The translations under genes and the position numbers were made by a program. From Candidatus Woesearchaeota archaeon (GTDB lineage: Archaea; Nanobdellota; Nanobdellia; Woesearchaeales; JAADFO01), in NCBI GenBank assembly GCA_016926055.1, contig JAFGPE010000046.1, positions 1 through 33,752 on the forward strand: 33,752 nt of DNA, in the 5' to 3' direction. Positions 1-8,824 of this stretch are shown here, piece by piece; within the stretch, counting starts at the first letter, position 1; every line of letters begins with the position of its first letter. The notes under the pieces are model-generated. The model ran no database searches. It saw nothing but the letters and a program-made list of their open reading frames with translations, and was not told where the DNA came from.

Positions 1-77
1 AAAATTCCCGAAAGGAATTTTTTAGTGCAACAGAATTTCACGCCAACCGCTCATCCGAGATGAGTGGAATTCCGTTG
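1..77. ncRNA. Structured RNA-like element (possible 3' or 5' end of an ncRNA or a terminator), strand unknown
   Basis: Perfect 8-bp hairpin AAAATTCC-CGAAA-GGAATTTT (1-21). Then 28-40/65-77 pair (11 WC, 1 GU, 1 mismatch) around hairpin CTCATC-CGA-GATGAG (50-64). Confidence 0.4.
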
Positions 78-156
78 TTTAAAGAATAATCCGTTTTCCA
101 GCAAAAACTATTTTAAATAATATATAAAAACTGATTAGTTATGACTGAAAAAACAT

Positions 157-351
157 ATGAAAAACTTATTGAATATTTTAATAAGAACAATGCAGATTGT
201 GAAGGATATCAATCCAGATGATGTGATATTTTTTGCATGCGCCCTTGCTTACGACAATTCAATTCTTTGGTCAGATGATAAAAAGCTGAAAAATCAAACC
301 AAAGTAAAAGTCCTCAACGCGCAGGAAATGAATGATGTTTTGAGTGAGTGA
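157..351 (+). pseudogene. C-terminal remnant of a PIN-domain (VapC-like) protein
   Basis: The tail DDVIFFACALAYDNSILWSDDKKLKNQTKVKVLNAQEM resembles PIN-domain C-termini (D..FFA.A.......WS.D..L). The N-terminal part is missing. Confidence 0.45.
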
Positions 352-380
352 ATTAGATTCATTTAAGACAAATCATCAAT

Positions 381-1703
381 CTATAATCTAACATTAGAGC
401 CGTTATGCATCAGATGTACAGACCTATCTGCCTTATATCCCATGTCCTCTGCCAACCCATTCATTGCCGCTGTCATCTTCCTTGTGCCGTGTGCAGGAAT
501 TATATGTTCCGGCTTTACAAGGTTAATTAAGTCCCTTAAGTCCTCCCTAGCTGCATGCCCGCTCTGGTGAATGTCTTTGAAAATCCTGACACCGTCTTCT
601 GCAAGTACTCTTTCGATATAATCCCTGTTTGCAATATTTGTAGGAGTGGGAATTGTCTTGCAGGAAAATATCACATGGTCTTCTGACCTGAACTTAAAGT
701 CCATCTTGTTGTCAACCATCTTTGCCAATGTTGATTTTGGCTCCCCCTGGTGTCCTGTAACAACAAGAAGATATTTATGAACGCCGTCACGCTGAATGTG
801 CTTTAATTTTCTTTTTATCTTCTTGCTATACTTCACAATCTCGACTTCCTTTGAGAAATTAACCAAACCAACAGATTCCGCAGCATGAGTATATTTACCA
901 AGGCTTCTTCCGAGAAAAACAATCTTTCTTCCCAGCTTTCTGCCAAAATCTATTATTGAATTAAGCCTTGCAATATGTGAGGCAAATGTTGTAACAATCA
1001 TCGCCTTTCCCTTTGAGTTTGTGCCAAGCATCACATCCTTCAGCATCTGCTTTGCAACAGACTCAGAAGGCATCTTCATTGCATATTCAGCATAAGTGGA
1101 ATCGACAATTAATGCCCTTACCCCTTTTTTTCCAAGCTCCTCCAATCTCTCGAAGTTCGGCTTTTTCCCGAATGTTGGATAGAGGTCGAACTTGAAATCA
1201 TTTGCATAAAGGATTATGCCTTCCCTTGTATGGACAGCAACCATTGCCGTCTGCGGAGTAGAATGGGTTACATTTATGAGCTCTACCTTGATGTTGCTGG
1301 AGAGAGGATGGACTGAATGATGGGTAAGAGTCTTTATCTTGTTCTTCAGCTTTATCTTCTCATTGACCAAGGTACTATTCAGGACAGCGGTTGTATAGGG
1401 TGTTCCAAGAACATCCGCATCAAAGTTCTGTGACTGAAAAGGTATCGCTCCAAGATGGTCAAGATGCGCATGAGTCGGAATTATCCCCTTGACGTTAAGA
1501 TGCCTTATTCCGGCAATATCAGGAATTGCCCCGGCATCGACAAGCTCCTCGGGGTTTATGTTGAGGATGTCTTCATCCTCTGTATACTTAATATAGTTTT
1601 CAAGATGGATGCCCATGTCAAGGATAACTGCCTCTCCGCCCACCTCCACACAGGTCATATTCTTGCCAACTTCATTGTATCCGCCCACTGCATGGATTTT
1701 CAT
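381..1703 (-). CDS. Ribonuclease J-like MBL-fold/beta-CASP nuclease
   Basis: 440 aa; GGYNEVGKNM start, THAHLDHLGAIP metal motif, C-terminal HQSGHAAREDL and PAHGTR. Confidence 0.88.
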   Translation of the reverse strand: MKIHAVGGYNEVGKNMTCVEVGGEAVILDMGIHLENYIKYTEDEDILNINPEELVDAGAIPDIAGIRHLNVKGIIPTHAHLDHLGAIPFQSQNFDADVLGTPYTTAVLNSTLVNEKIKLKNKIKTLTHHSVHPLSSNIKVELINVTHSTPQTAMVAVHTREGIILYANDFKFDLYPTFGKKPNFERLEELGKKGVRALIVDSTYAEYAMKMPSESVAKQMLKDVMLGTNSKGKAMIVTTFASHIARLNSIIDFGRKLGRKIVFLGRSLGKYTHAAESVGLVNFSKEVEIVKYSKKIKRKLKHIQRDGVHKYLLVVTGHQGEPKSTLAKMVDNKMDFKFRSEDHVIFSCKTIPTPTNIANRDYIERVLAEDGVRIFKDIHQSGHAAREDLRDLINLVKPEHIIPAHGTRKMTAAMNGLAEDMGYKADRSVHLMHNGSNVRL

Positions 1704-1742
1704 AAGAGAAAAGAAGATATTTGATTAGTATAAAAAGGTTTG

Positions 1743-4700
1743 TTATTTGTAATCATTCCACGCCCTGATTTCAAGGTCATCCATCTTTGTCTCAAGAAGC
1801 GCATCAACAAATACCTTCGTTATCTGAATGTTTGTGAGCAAAGGTATTGAGTAATCGACAGCATTCCTCCTTATCAAGTAATTGTCCTCTGTCACACTCC
1901 TATCAAAATCGTCGGGAATATTTATGACAAAATCGAGCTTCTTTTTCTGCATCAGGGTGATTATATTATCTTGCTTTTGGGAATTGTGGGCTTTATACAC
2001 CATTTTGTTTGGAATATTCTTTGATGTCAGGAATTCTGAAGTATGCTTCGTTGCAAATATATTGAAGCCGGCAGACGATAATGATTTTATTGTGGGCAGC
2101 AGTTTATGTTTGTTCTCATCGCCGCCAAGGCTCACAAGGACATCCTTTTTAGGCAACTCCATCCCGACAGAAAGTATCGACTTCAGGAATGCCTCGTTCA
2201 AAGTCGTACCTATTGTTGCAACCTCTCCAGTGGATGCCATCTCGACAGAAAGAACAGGGTCTGCTCCCCTAAGCCTTGAGAAAGAGAACTGCGGGGCTTT
2301 TACTCCAACCCAATCGAGGTCAAGCGTGTTAAAAGTACCTCTCGGCTTTTTTCCCATTATTGCCTTTGTTGCCAAATCAATAAAGTTTATCTTTGATACC
2401 TTTGAGACAAAAGGAAAGCTCCTTGAAGCCCTCAGGTTTAATTCAATAACCTTGATATGATTCTCTTTTGCAATGAACTGCATATTGAAAGGGCCCGTAA
2501 TCTTCAATCTCGAAGCAACATCCTTCGCAATCTTTTTTATTCTCCTGATTGTCTCGATATATGTCAGCTGGGGTGGAAACACCATTGTTGCATCTCCAGA
2601 ATGAACCCCTGCATTTTCTATGTGCTCGCTTATGGCATAGATTATGATTTTGCCATTATCTGCAACTGCATCAATCTCTATCTCCTTTGCATTTGTTATG
2701 AATTTGGAAATCACAACCGGGTGCTCGCTTGAAACATCAGTTGCTTTCTTCAGGAACTGAGCAAGGTCTTCGTGGTTGAATGCAACACTCATAGCTGCGC
2801 CTGAAAGAACATAGCTTGGCCTTATAAGAACCGGATAGCCCGCCTTGTCGGCAAACCGTTTTGCCTCTTCCACAGTCGTCAGCTCTTTCCATTCTGGCTG
2901 GTCGATGCCAAGCTCGTCAAGAAGTTTTGAGAACTTGTGCCTGTCCTCTGCATTGTCTATTGAAAGAGGGCTGGTCCCAAGAACATTCAATCCTGATTCA
3001 TGGCATTTCATCGCAATGTTATTTGGAATCTGGCCTCCTGTGGAAAGTATCATTCCATAAGGCTGCTCCTTTAAGTAAATCTCGTTGACTGTTTCGAAGG
3101 AAAGTTCGTCAAAATAGAGCTTGTCGCAGATATCATAGTCTGTTGAAACAGTCTCGGGATTGTAGTTTATCATTATGGTGCCATAGCCAAGCTTTCTTAA
3201 AGCGAATACTGAGTTAACGCAGCACCAGTCGAATTCAACAGAACTTCCAATCCTGTATGCTCCTCCTCCAAGGACAACAACAGCATTTTTATTTGCTTTT
3301 GAATAATCAATATCATCTTCCGCTGCATTGTAGGTCAGATAAAGGTAATTTGTCTTTGCAGGGTATTCTGCAGCCAATGTATCAATCTGCTTCACGAACG
3401 GATGGATGTTGTATTTTTTCCTCAAATCAAGAATGTGATTTTCGCTTGTATTGTAAATCAGGGAAAGCTGCCTGTCTGAAAAGCCAATCTTCTTCGCCTC
3501 AAGCAATAGCTCTCTTGTCTTTGGATTTGATTTGAGTTTTTTCTCCATTTCGACAATGTTTTGCATCTTGTAGATAAACCACTTGTCTATCCTTGAAAGC
3601 TCGTAAATCCTATCAACAGAGATTCCCTGTTTTATCGCCTGTATGACAGCAAAAGCTCTTTTGTCAGTCGGATTCTTCAGTTCATGCTCGACATCATCGA
3701 AGCGTATCCTGCCATTATTTGCGACAACGCCATTCATCCCCTGACCAAGCATCCTTATCGCCTTCTGGAAAGTTTCCTCGAAATTCCTGCCTATAGCCAT
3801 CACTTCTCCAACGGATTTCATCTCCGAGCCAATCTGCTTTGACACTTTAGTGAATTTCTCAAGGTCCCATCTTGGAATCTTGACAACAATATAATCCAGC
3901 GCAGGCTCGAAACATGTGCTTGTGATTTTTGTGATTGAGTTTTTAAGCTCCATTATGGAATGGCCTAGAGAAAGCTTTGCAGCAACAAAAGCAAGAGGAT
4001 ATCCTGTTGCCTTTGACGCAAGGGCTGAGCTTCTTGAAAGCCTCGCATTTACCTCTATAATTCGGTAATCCTCGCTAGTTGGGTCTAAAGCAAACTGTAT
4101 GTTGCACTCGCCGATTATTCCAAGATGCCTTATAACCCTTATGGAGATTTCCCTAAGCTTGTGGTATTCTGAATCTGTAAGAGTCTGGCTTGGAGCGACG
4201 ACAATTGACTCTCCAGTATGGATGCCAAGAGGATCGAAGTTTTCCATGTTGCACACAGTAATACAGTTGTCATGGCAATCTCTCACAACCTCATATTCAA
4301 CCTCTTTCCAGCCCGCAAGGCATTCCTCAATGAGGATTTGCTTAATATATGTAAAAGCTTTTGTTGCCATTTCAAAAAGCTGATCCTTTGTCCTTGCAAC
4401 ACCTGAACCCCTGCCACCAAGAGCGTATGCAACTCTTACCATCACAGGATATCCTATCATCGCCGCCGCCTTCAATGCATCCTCAACATTGTTAACCGCT
4501 TCACTCTTGGGTGTTTTTGCATCAATTTTGTTTAATTCATGGACGAATAATGCTCTGTCCTCTGTGTTGATAATGGTCTCGACCGGGGTTCCAAGAACCT
4601 TAACACCATATTTCTTGAAGGTACCGCTATTGAACAACTCAACGCCGCAATTAAGCGCTGTCTGGCCGCCAAAGCTAAGAAGGATTCCATCAGGCTTTTC

Positions 4701-4952
4701 CCTTGCAATCACCTTCTCGACAAAAAAAGGGGTCACCGGAAGGAAATAAATCCTATCTGCCATTCCTTCGGATGTCTGTATTGTAGCAATGTTAGGATTA
4801 ATCAAAACAGTTTTTATTCCCTCTTCCCTGAGGGCTTTCAGCGCCTGGGAGCCGGAGTAGTCGAACTCGCCAGCTTCACCAATTTTTAACGCGCCTGAAC
4901 CCAGGACAATTACTTTTCTTATTTTATGCTGACGGAGATTTTTATTTTTCAT
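1743..4952 (-). CDS. carB: Carbamoyl-phosphate synthase large subunit
   Basis: 1069 aa with duplicated ATP-grasp halves (VLGSGALKIGEAGEFDYSG..., VVLGGGAYRIGSSVEFDWC...). Confidence 0.97.
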   Translation of the reverse strand: MKNKNLRQHKIRKVIVLGSGALKIGEAGEFDYSGSQALKALREEGIKTVLINPNIATIQTSEGMADRIYFLPVTPFFVEKVIAREKPDGILLSFGGQTALNCGVELFNSGTFKKYGVKVLGTPVETIINTEDRALFVHELNKIDAKTPKSEAVNNVEDALKAAAMIGYPVMVRVAYALGGRGSGVARTKDQLFEMATKAFTYIKQILIEECLAGWKEVEYEVVRDCHDNCITVCNMENFDPLGIHTGESIVVAPSQTLTDSEYHKLREISIRVIRHLGIIGECNIQFALDPTSEDYRIIEVNARLSRSSALASKATGYPLAFVAAKLSLGHSIMELKNSITKITSTCFEPALDYIVVKIPRWDLEKFTKVSKQIGSEMKSVGEVMAIGRNFEETFQKAIRMLGQGMNGVVANNGRIRFDDVEHELKNPTDKRAFAVIQAIKQGISVDRIYELSRIDKWFIYKMQNIVEMEKKLKSNPKTRELLLEAKKIGFSDRQLSLIYNTSENHILDLRKKYNIHPFVKQIDTLAAEYPAKTNYLYLTYNAAEDDIDYSKANKNAVVVLGGGAYRIGSSVEFDWCCVNSVFALRKLGYGTIMINYNPETVSTDYDICDKLYFDELSFETVNEIYLKEQPYGMILSTGGQIPNNIAMKCHESGLNVLGTSPLSIDNAEDRHKFSKLLDELGIDQPEWKELTTVEEAKRFADKAGYPVLIRPSYVLSGAAMSVAFNHEDLAQFLKKATDVSSEHPVVISKFITNAKEIEIDAVADNGKIIIYAISEHIENAGVHSGDATMVFPPQLTYIETIRRIKKIAKDVASRLKITGPFNMQFIAKENHIKVIELNLRASRSFPFVSKVSKINFIDLATKAIMGKKPRGTFNTLDLDWVGVKAPQFSFSRLRGADPVLSVEMASTGEVATIGTTLNEAFLKSILSVGMELPKKDVLVSLGGDENKHKLLPTIKSLSSAGFNIFATKHTSEFLTSKNIPNKMVYKAHNSQKQDNIITLMQKKKLDFVINIPDDFDRSVTEDNYLIRRNAVDYSIPLLTNIQITKVFVDALLETKMDDLEIRAWNDYK

Positions 4953-6019
4953 TTCTTCACCAGTTCTGCAAATTTATCAAAAAGAAAGTTAGTATCAACT
5001 GGACCAGGAGTTGCCTCTGGATGGAACTGAACAGACATGAATGGTTTTTTCCTGTGCCGTATCCCTTCGTTTGTCCCATCGTTAGCATTAACGAACCATT
5101 CTTCCCAGTCATTTGGAAGGGATTTTGCATCTACTGCAAATCCATGGTTCTGGCTTGTGATGAAGCAGCGCCTTGTTCCCTCCAGCACGCAGGGCTGGTT
5201 CTGGCTACGGTGGCCGAACTTTAGCTTATATGTGTTTGCTCCTGCAGCAAGAGCAAGAATCTGGTTTCCAAGACAAATACCGAATACTGGCTTATCCTGA
5301 CTTAGTGCTTTCTTTATATTCTCTATTGTTACCTTGCAGGTCTTCGGATTACCGGGACCGTTGCTTATGAAGATCCCGTCATAGCATTCCTCACTGAAAT
5401 CATACTCAAACGGCACCCTCTTGACATAAAGATTTCTTTTCACTAGCTCCCTCACAATGTTATTCTTTGCACCTGTATCGACGAGTATGATTTTAGACTT
5501 CGCCCCCTCGTTATATTCCAGAGGTTCTTTTATTGTAACTTCAGCAACGAGATTTCTTTTGTTCTGGTCCTCAAAAGGGATGTCTTTTTCGAAAATAATC
5601 TTTCCAAGCATCACTCCATTATGTCTTAATTTTTTTGTCAGAGCTCTTGTATCCATTCCTCTCAAGGCCGGAACTCTGTTTTCCTTTAGCCACTCTGAAA
5701 GTGTTTTCTTGCAACCCCAATGGCTGGGCTTCTCACAATAATCATCTATTATTAATCCTGAAATTTGAATCCTGTCAGATTCGAAATGAGAAAGAAGAGC
5801 ATAATCATCCTTTTCTGCTCCTGGGACACCATAGTTTCCTATCAGCGGATAAGTCAAGACAAGGATTTGCCCTCGATAAGAAGGGTCTGTAAAGGACTGG
5901 GGATAACCGACCATGCCTGTGTTAAAAACGACCTCCCCCGATATAGAGTTCTCATGCCCGAAAGAGAAGCCCTCAAACTCTGTACCGTCCTCAAGAACAA
6001 GCTTTGCTTTTCTATCCAT
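4949..6019 (-). CDS. carA: Carbamoyl-phosphate synthase small subunit
   Basis: 356 aa; GVPGAEKDDY, glutaminase motif PVFGICLGNQILALAAG; overlaps carB by 4 nt. Confidence 0.97.
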   Translation of the reverse strand: MDRKAKLVLEDGTEFEGFSFGHENSISGEVVFNTGMVGYPQSFTDPSYRGQILVLTYPLIGNYGVPGAEKDDYALLSHFESDRIQISGLIIDDYCEKPSHWGCKKTLSEWLKENRVPALRGMDTRALTKKLRHNGVMLGKIIFEKDIPFEDQNKRNLVAEVTIKEPLEYNEGAKSKIILVDTGAKNNIVRELVKRNLYVKRVPFEYDFSEECYDGIFISNGPGNPKTCKVTIENIKKALSQDKPVFGICLGNQILALAAGANTYKLKFGHRSQNQPCVLEGTRRCFITSQNHGFAVDAKSLPNDWEEWFVNANDGTNEGIRHRKKPFMSVQFHPEATPGPVDTNFLFDKFAELVKK

Positions 6020-6146
6020 CCTAAAAAAAGAAGATGATTAGCAACCATTTATATTGTTTGCGGTTTCTGAAACAAAATTGTTGTCATTATCAAATACTAC
6101 ACAAAGTTTTAATACTCACCAACTTTTTTACCCGGAGGGGTGAAAT

Positions 6147-6866
6147 ATGGGACTATTTGGTTTGAAGAAAAAGCCAAAAACAGAAATAGGTTCAGCTGAC
6201 CTGCCTCCACCTGTGCCTCCCGGAGAAGAGCTAGATGGAGATATTCCTGCACCGCCTTCTGATTTTGATTTGAATATGCCGCTGCCACCAGGCTCTGTGG
6301 ACCAAAATAACGACAGCTTTCCTGAACCGCCGGAAATAAATGAAGATCAGCCGTTCGAGATGCCGAGCTTTCCTGAACCGCCGCAGGAAAATATGGATTT
6401 TAGCCTCCCGCCGATGGGCGATGATTCAACATTCTCTCAGGGCAATATGCCTCCCCGCAAAGAGGAACCGATTGCTTCTCCTAAACAGGAACCTGTGCCA
6501 ACTTCACCTCAACCAGCAATAAAACAAAGCTCTGTCCAGCCGAATCGACAAGAACCGGTGCAAGCAAAGCAACCACCAGAGCAGACTCCACAACAAACCG
6601 TTCAGCCGCAAGAAGAGCCGAAACCTGTGGAACAAAAAAGAATTGATTTTTCAAACCCGTTGTTCGTTCCGATAGAGGAATACAAAGAAACTGAAAAGAA
6701 TGTCAATAATGTAAATGCTGATGTAAAAAGAGCAGAGGACAACCTCGAGAGATTAAGCAGCATTGAATCTGAAGGGAGCGTTGTGATGGAGAGAATCACA
6801 AAGAATGCTGATTTCGTCTTGAAGAAATTAAGCATAATCGATAAGAAGCTGTTCAAAAAAGGGTGA
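6147..6866 (+). CDS. Proline-rich low-complexity protein with C-terminal coiled-coil module
   Basis: 239 aa; SD-like GGAGGGGTG upstream. N-terminus MGLFGLKKKPK, repeated [F/L/I/M]PxPP-type motifs, P/Q-rich linker, then LFVPIEEYKE...KKLF. Confidence 0.8.
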   Translation: MGLFGLKKKPKTEIGSADLPPPVPPGEELDGDIPAPPSDFDLNMPLPPGSVDQNNDSFPEPPEINEDQPFEMPSFPEPPQENMDFSLPPMGDDSTFSQGNMPPRKEEPIASPKQEPVPTSPQPAIKQSSVQPNRQEPVQAKQPPEQTPQQTVQPQEEPKPVEQKRIDFSNPLFVPIEEYKETEKNVNNVNADVKRAEDNLERLSSIESEGSVVMERITKNADFVLKKLSIIDKKLFKKG

Positions 6867-6870
6867 TTTC

Positions 6871-7092
6871 ATGAAAGAGTCCCAGTTTTTCGTTAAGATA
6901 AACGAGTTTAAGGAGATATTTGATATTGTCAACACGATAAAAGCCAAGCTGGATGAAGCACACAAGAGCTTCGAGAAGATATATGGCCTAAAAGCTGAGG
7001 AAGAAAAGTTTTTGGAACAGTGGAAGCAAGACATTGACGAGGTTGAAAGAAAAATCGGTTTTGTCGAAGGGGTATTGTTTACCCGGGAATGA
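6871..7092 (+). CDS. Small coiled-coil protein, related module FFVKINEFKE...
   Basis: 73 aa ORF immediately downstream of 6147-6866. It aligns without gaps to the modules of both neighbours. Confidence 0.75.
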   Translation: MKESQFFVKINEFKEIFDIVNTIKAKLDEAHKSFEKIYGLKAEEEKFLEQWKQDIDEVERKIGFVEGVLFTRE

Positions 7093-7099
7093 GGTTTGA

Positions 7100-7498
7100 G
7101 TGATGAAGGAAAAAACAGAGGCAGATTTTTTCGTGGAACTTAAGGATCCTGTTGAGTTGAGGAGAGCTGTACTTGAAGCTTCAAAGAAATCGATAAGGTT
7201 TTTGCAGAATTACGAGAGCATAAAGAAAAACAGGACAGAGAAAAGCGAGGAGATTGAGAGATTAAAGGCCACAATAAAAGAGATAAGTCTCCTTTTCACA
7301 AGACTGAAGGCAGAGCTTCCTAAAGTGAAGGACGTTCTGCCGCCTGAGTTCAAGAAATTCTTCCATTCAAGACCTGTAACTGTAAAAGTCGTAAAGCCGC
7401 CCATTGCCTCGGTTGAAATAAGACCTAGGGAGAAGGAGATAAATAAGCTGGAGCAGGAACTAAAGGACATTGAATCGGAGCTTGAAAGGCTAAGTTAA
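7100..7498 (+). CDS. Coiled-coil protein, related module FFVELKDPVE...
   Basis: 132 aa ORF in the same tight gene string, with an N-terminal module similar to the two preceding proteins. Confidence 0.75.
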   Translation: MMKEKTEADFFVELKDPVELRRAVLEASKKSIRFLQNYESIKKNRTEKSEEIERLKATIKEISLLFTRLKAELPKVKDVLPPEFKKFFHSRPVTVKVVKPPIASVEIRPREKEINKLEQELKDIESELERLS

Positions 7499-7542
7499 TT
7501 CTTTAGATTTTTTCACCTCATTGATTTTCTTCAGCAGTAACA

Positions 7543-7570
7543 TTTTTAAAACAGAGTTAATTCTCCTTGC
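7543..7570 (+). promoter_or_regulatory. Putative archaeal promoter for tRNA-Leu copy 1 (TATA TTTTTAAAAC plus TTAATTCTCCTTGC)
   Basis: TATA-like 7543-7552. TTAATTCTC-TTGC is shared with the promoter region of the second tRNA-Leu. Confidence 0.5.
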
Positions 7571-7630
7571 ATCGAGGGGATGCCGGAGAACATCTGGCGT
7601 TCCGGCGCCGGTGTCTGGACTGGCCAAAAT

Positions 7631-7794
7631 GCGGGGATGCCGGAGTGGCCAAACGGGATAGATTTCCGACGTCAAGGCGCTAGAAAATCCAAACTCAAGT
7701 TATTGAGTGATGAGGTCCTAAAAGGATCGATGAAATGCTCTATGGGCCATCTATTGGCTTAGTGCCTACGGGGGTTCAAATCCTCCTCCCCGCA
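7631..7794 (+). tRNA. tRNA-Leu (class II), interrupted in the anticodon loop; anticodon not resolved (CAA is a candidate)
   Basis: Acceptor GCGGGGA/TCCCCGC with A73. D-arm CCGGAGTGGCCAAACGG. AC stem ATAGA (7658-7662)/TCTAT (7750-7754). Long variable arm TGGCTTAGTGCCTAC; T-arm GGGGG-TTCAAAT-CCTCC. About 80 nt extra inside the AC loop. Confidence 0.85.
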
Positions 7795-7857
7795 TATTTT
7801 TAATTTCCTAGAAAGTTATATAAACAAATCTTTAACTATTTTTTGTTATCAACGATA

Positions 7858-7930
7858 TGTCAAAAACCACCGGTCAAAGACCAGCGGCATGTTGCTTCGT
7901 AAGCGACAGAAGATGTAATGGTTTTTGACA
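7858..7930 (+). repeat. 12-bp inverted repeat upstream of the endonuclease ORF
   Basis: TGTCAAAAACCA (7858-7869) and TGGTTTTTGACA (7919-7930), a perfect inverted repeat enclosing two further hairpins. Confidence 0.7.
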
Positions 7931-7962
7931 CCTCGGAATTCTACGAATGACCGGTAGTTTAA

Positions 7963-8724
7963 ATGAATAGTCAAAAAATAGAAAATAAAGATTTGTTAAT
8001 CAATTCGGAAATTGCTGAACTCTTAGGTGTGTTTATAGGAGATGGCTGGATTGAAAGGGATAAAGACGCACTTTACATAACTGGAAGCCAAACTGAAGAT
8101 AAAGATTATTATGATTATCACCTAGGACCATTATTTTCTAAGCATTTCTCAAAGGTAACTCCTAAGCAATTTGATTATTGGGGAGTTTATGGAATTGTAA
8201 CCTATAAAAAAGAAGCCATTAACAAAGCAATAAACCTCGATTTCCAAGTGGGACGCAAGTCTTTAGTTACAAAAATTCCTCGATACATAATGGATGCAGA
8301 AAATAAAGATATTTTTAAAGCTATTTTAAGGGGTTTATTTGATACAGATGGTTGTTTTTGGTGTGAAAAGTCAAGAGCTAAAACATCTACAAAATGGAAA
8401 AGAACACACAATTATCATCCTGAACTGAGGATTACTTCGTGTTCCAAGATGTTATTAGAGCAAGTTCATTGCTTATTAGACAGACTAGATATTGATTCTA
8501 AGGTTATTCAAAAAAGCAGAAGGGGTTTCAAAAGCGGAAGAAACGTACATGATTCTTACGCTTTGAATATCAGAAAGATTGAGGAAATTGAAAAATGGTT
8601 CAAGATTATTGGAACTAATAACCCCCGACATAAAACAAGATGTGGTGTCTGGAAGAAACTCGGTTATTTGCCATCAAACACAACAATGGAGATGAGGAAA
8701 AAGTTGTTAAACGTTAATAGGTGA
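7963..8724 (+). CDS. LAGLIDADG homing endonuclease-like protein
   Basis: 253 aa with two LAGLIDADG-type motifs: AELLGVFIGDGWI and AILRGLFDTDGCF. Confidence 0.88.
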   Translation: MNSQKIENKDLLINSEIAELLGVFIGDGWIERDKDALYITGSQTEDKDYYDYHLGPLFSKHFSKVTPKQFDYWGVYGIVTYKKEAINKAINLDFQVGRKSLVTKIPRYIMDAENKDIFKAILRGLFDTDGCFWCEKSRAKTSTKWKRTHNYHPELRITSCSKMLLEQVHCLLDRLDIDSKVIQKSRRGFKSGRNVHDSYALNIRKIEEIEKWFKIIGTNNPRHKTRCGVWKKLGYLPSNTTMEMRKKLLNVNR

Positions 8725-8824
8725 GGTCCCATCCCCTCAGTTTACGAATGGGATGAATTAATCATTGTTTCCCGTTAAACTGGGCCATTGAAAATAGAGG
8801 ACAAGAAATTTTTTAAGCAATAAT

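Noticed and set aside
28-45. ACAGAA next to a helix suggested the RNase P RNA 3' region
   Set aside because: The adjoining conserved GGCTTA-type sequence and partner helices are not present in the visible part.
1882-2460. 192-aa antisense ORF within carB
   Set aside because: Opposite-strand shadow ORF in a strongly coding gene; same for most other antisense ORFs in the track.
7576-7615. tRNA-Leu leader repeats as an alternative tRNA 5' exon spliced onto the D-loop (CCGG/CCGG as BHB core)
   Set aside because: For 7576 the cut would restore the D-arm but leaves an A2-G71 mismatch in the acceptor. For 8860 it would replace the conserved A14 with T. The downstream copies pair better.
7707-7735. 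GTGATGA and CGATGAA inside the tRNA-Leu anticodon insert look like box C/C' of a C/D guide RNA
   Set aside because: No CTGA box D or D' at suitable spacing in the insert; not enough to call a C/D sRNA.
7580-7762. 60-aa ORF
   Set aside because: Lies across the tRNA-Leu gene; spurious.
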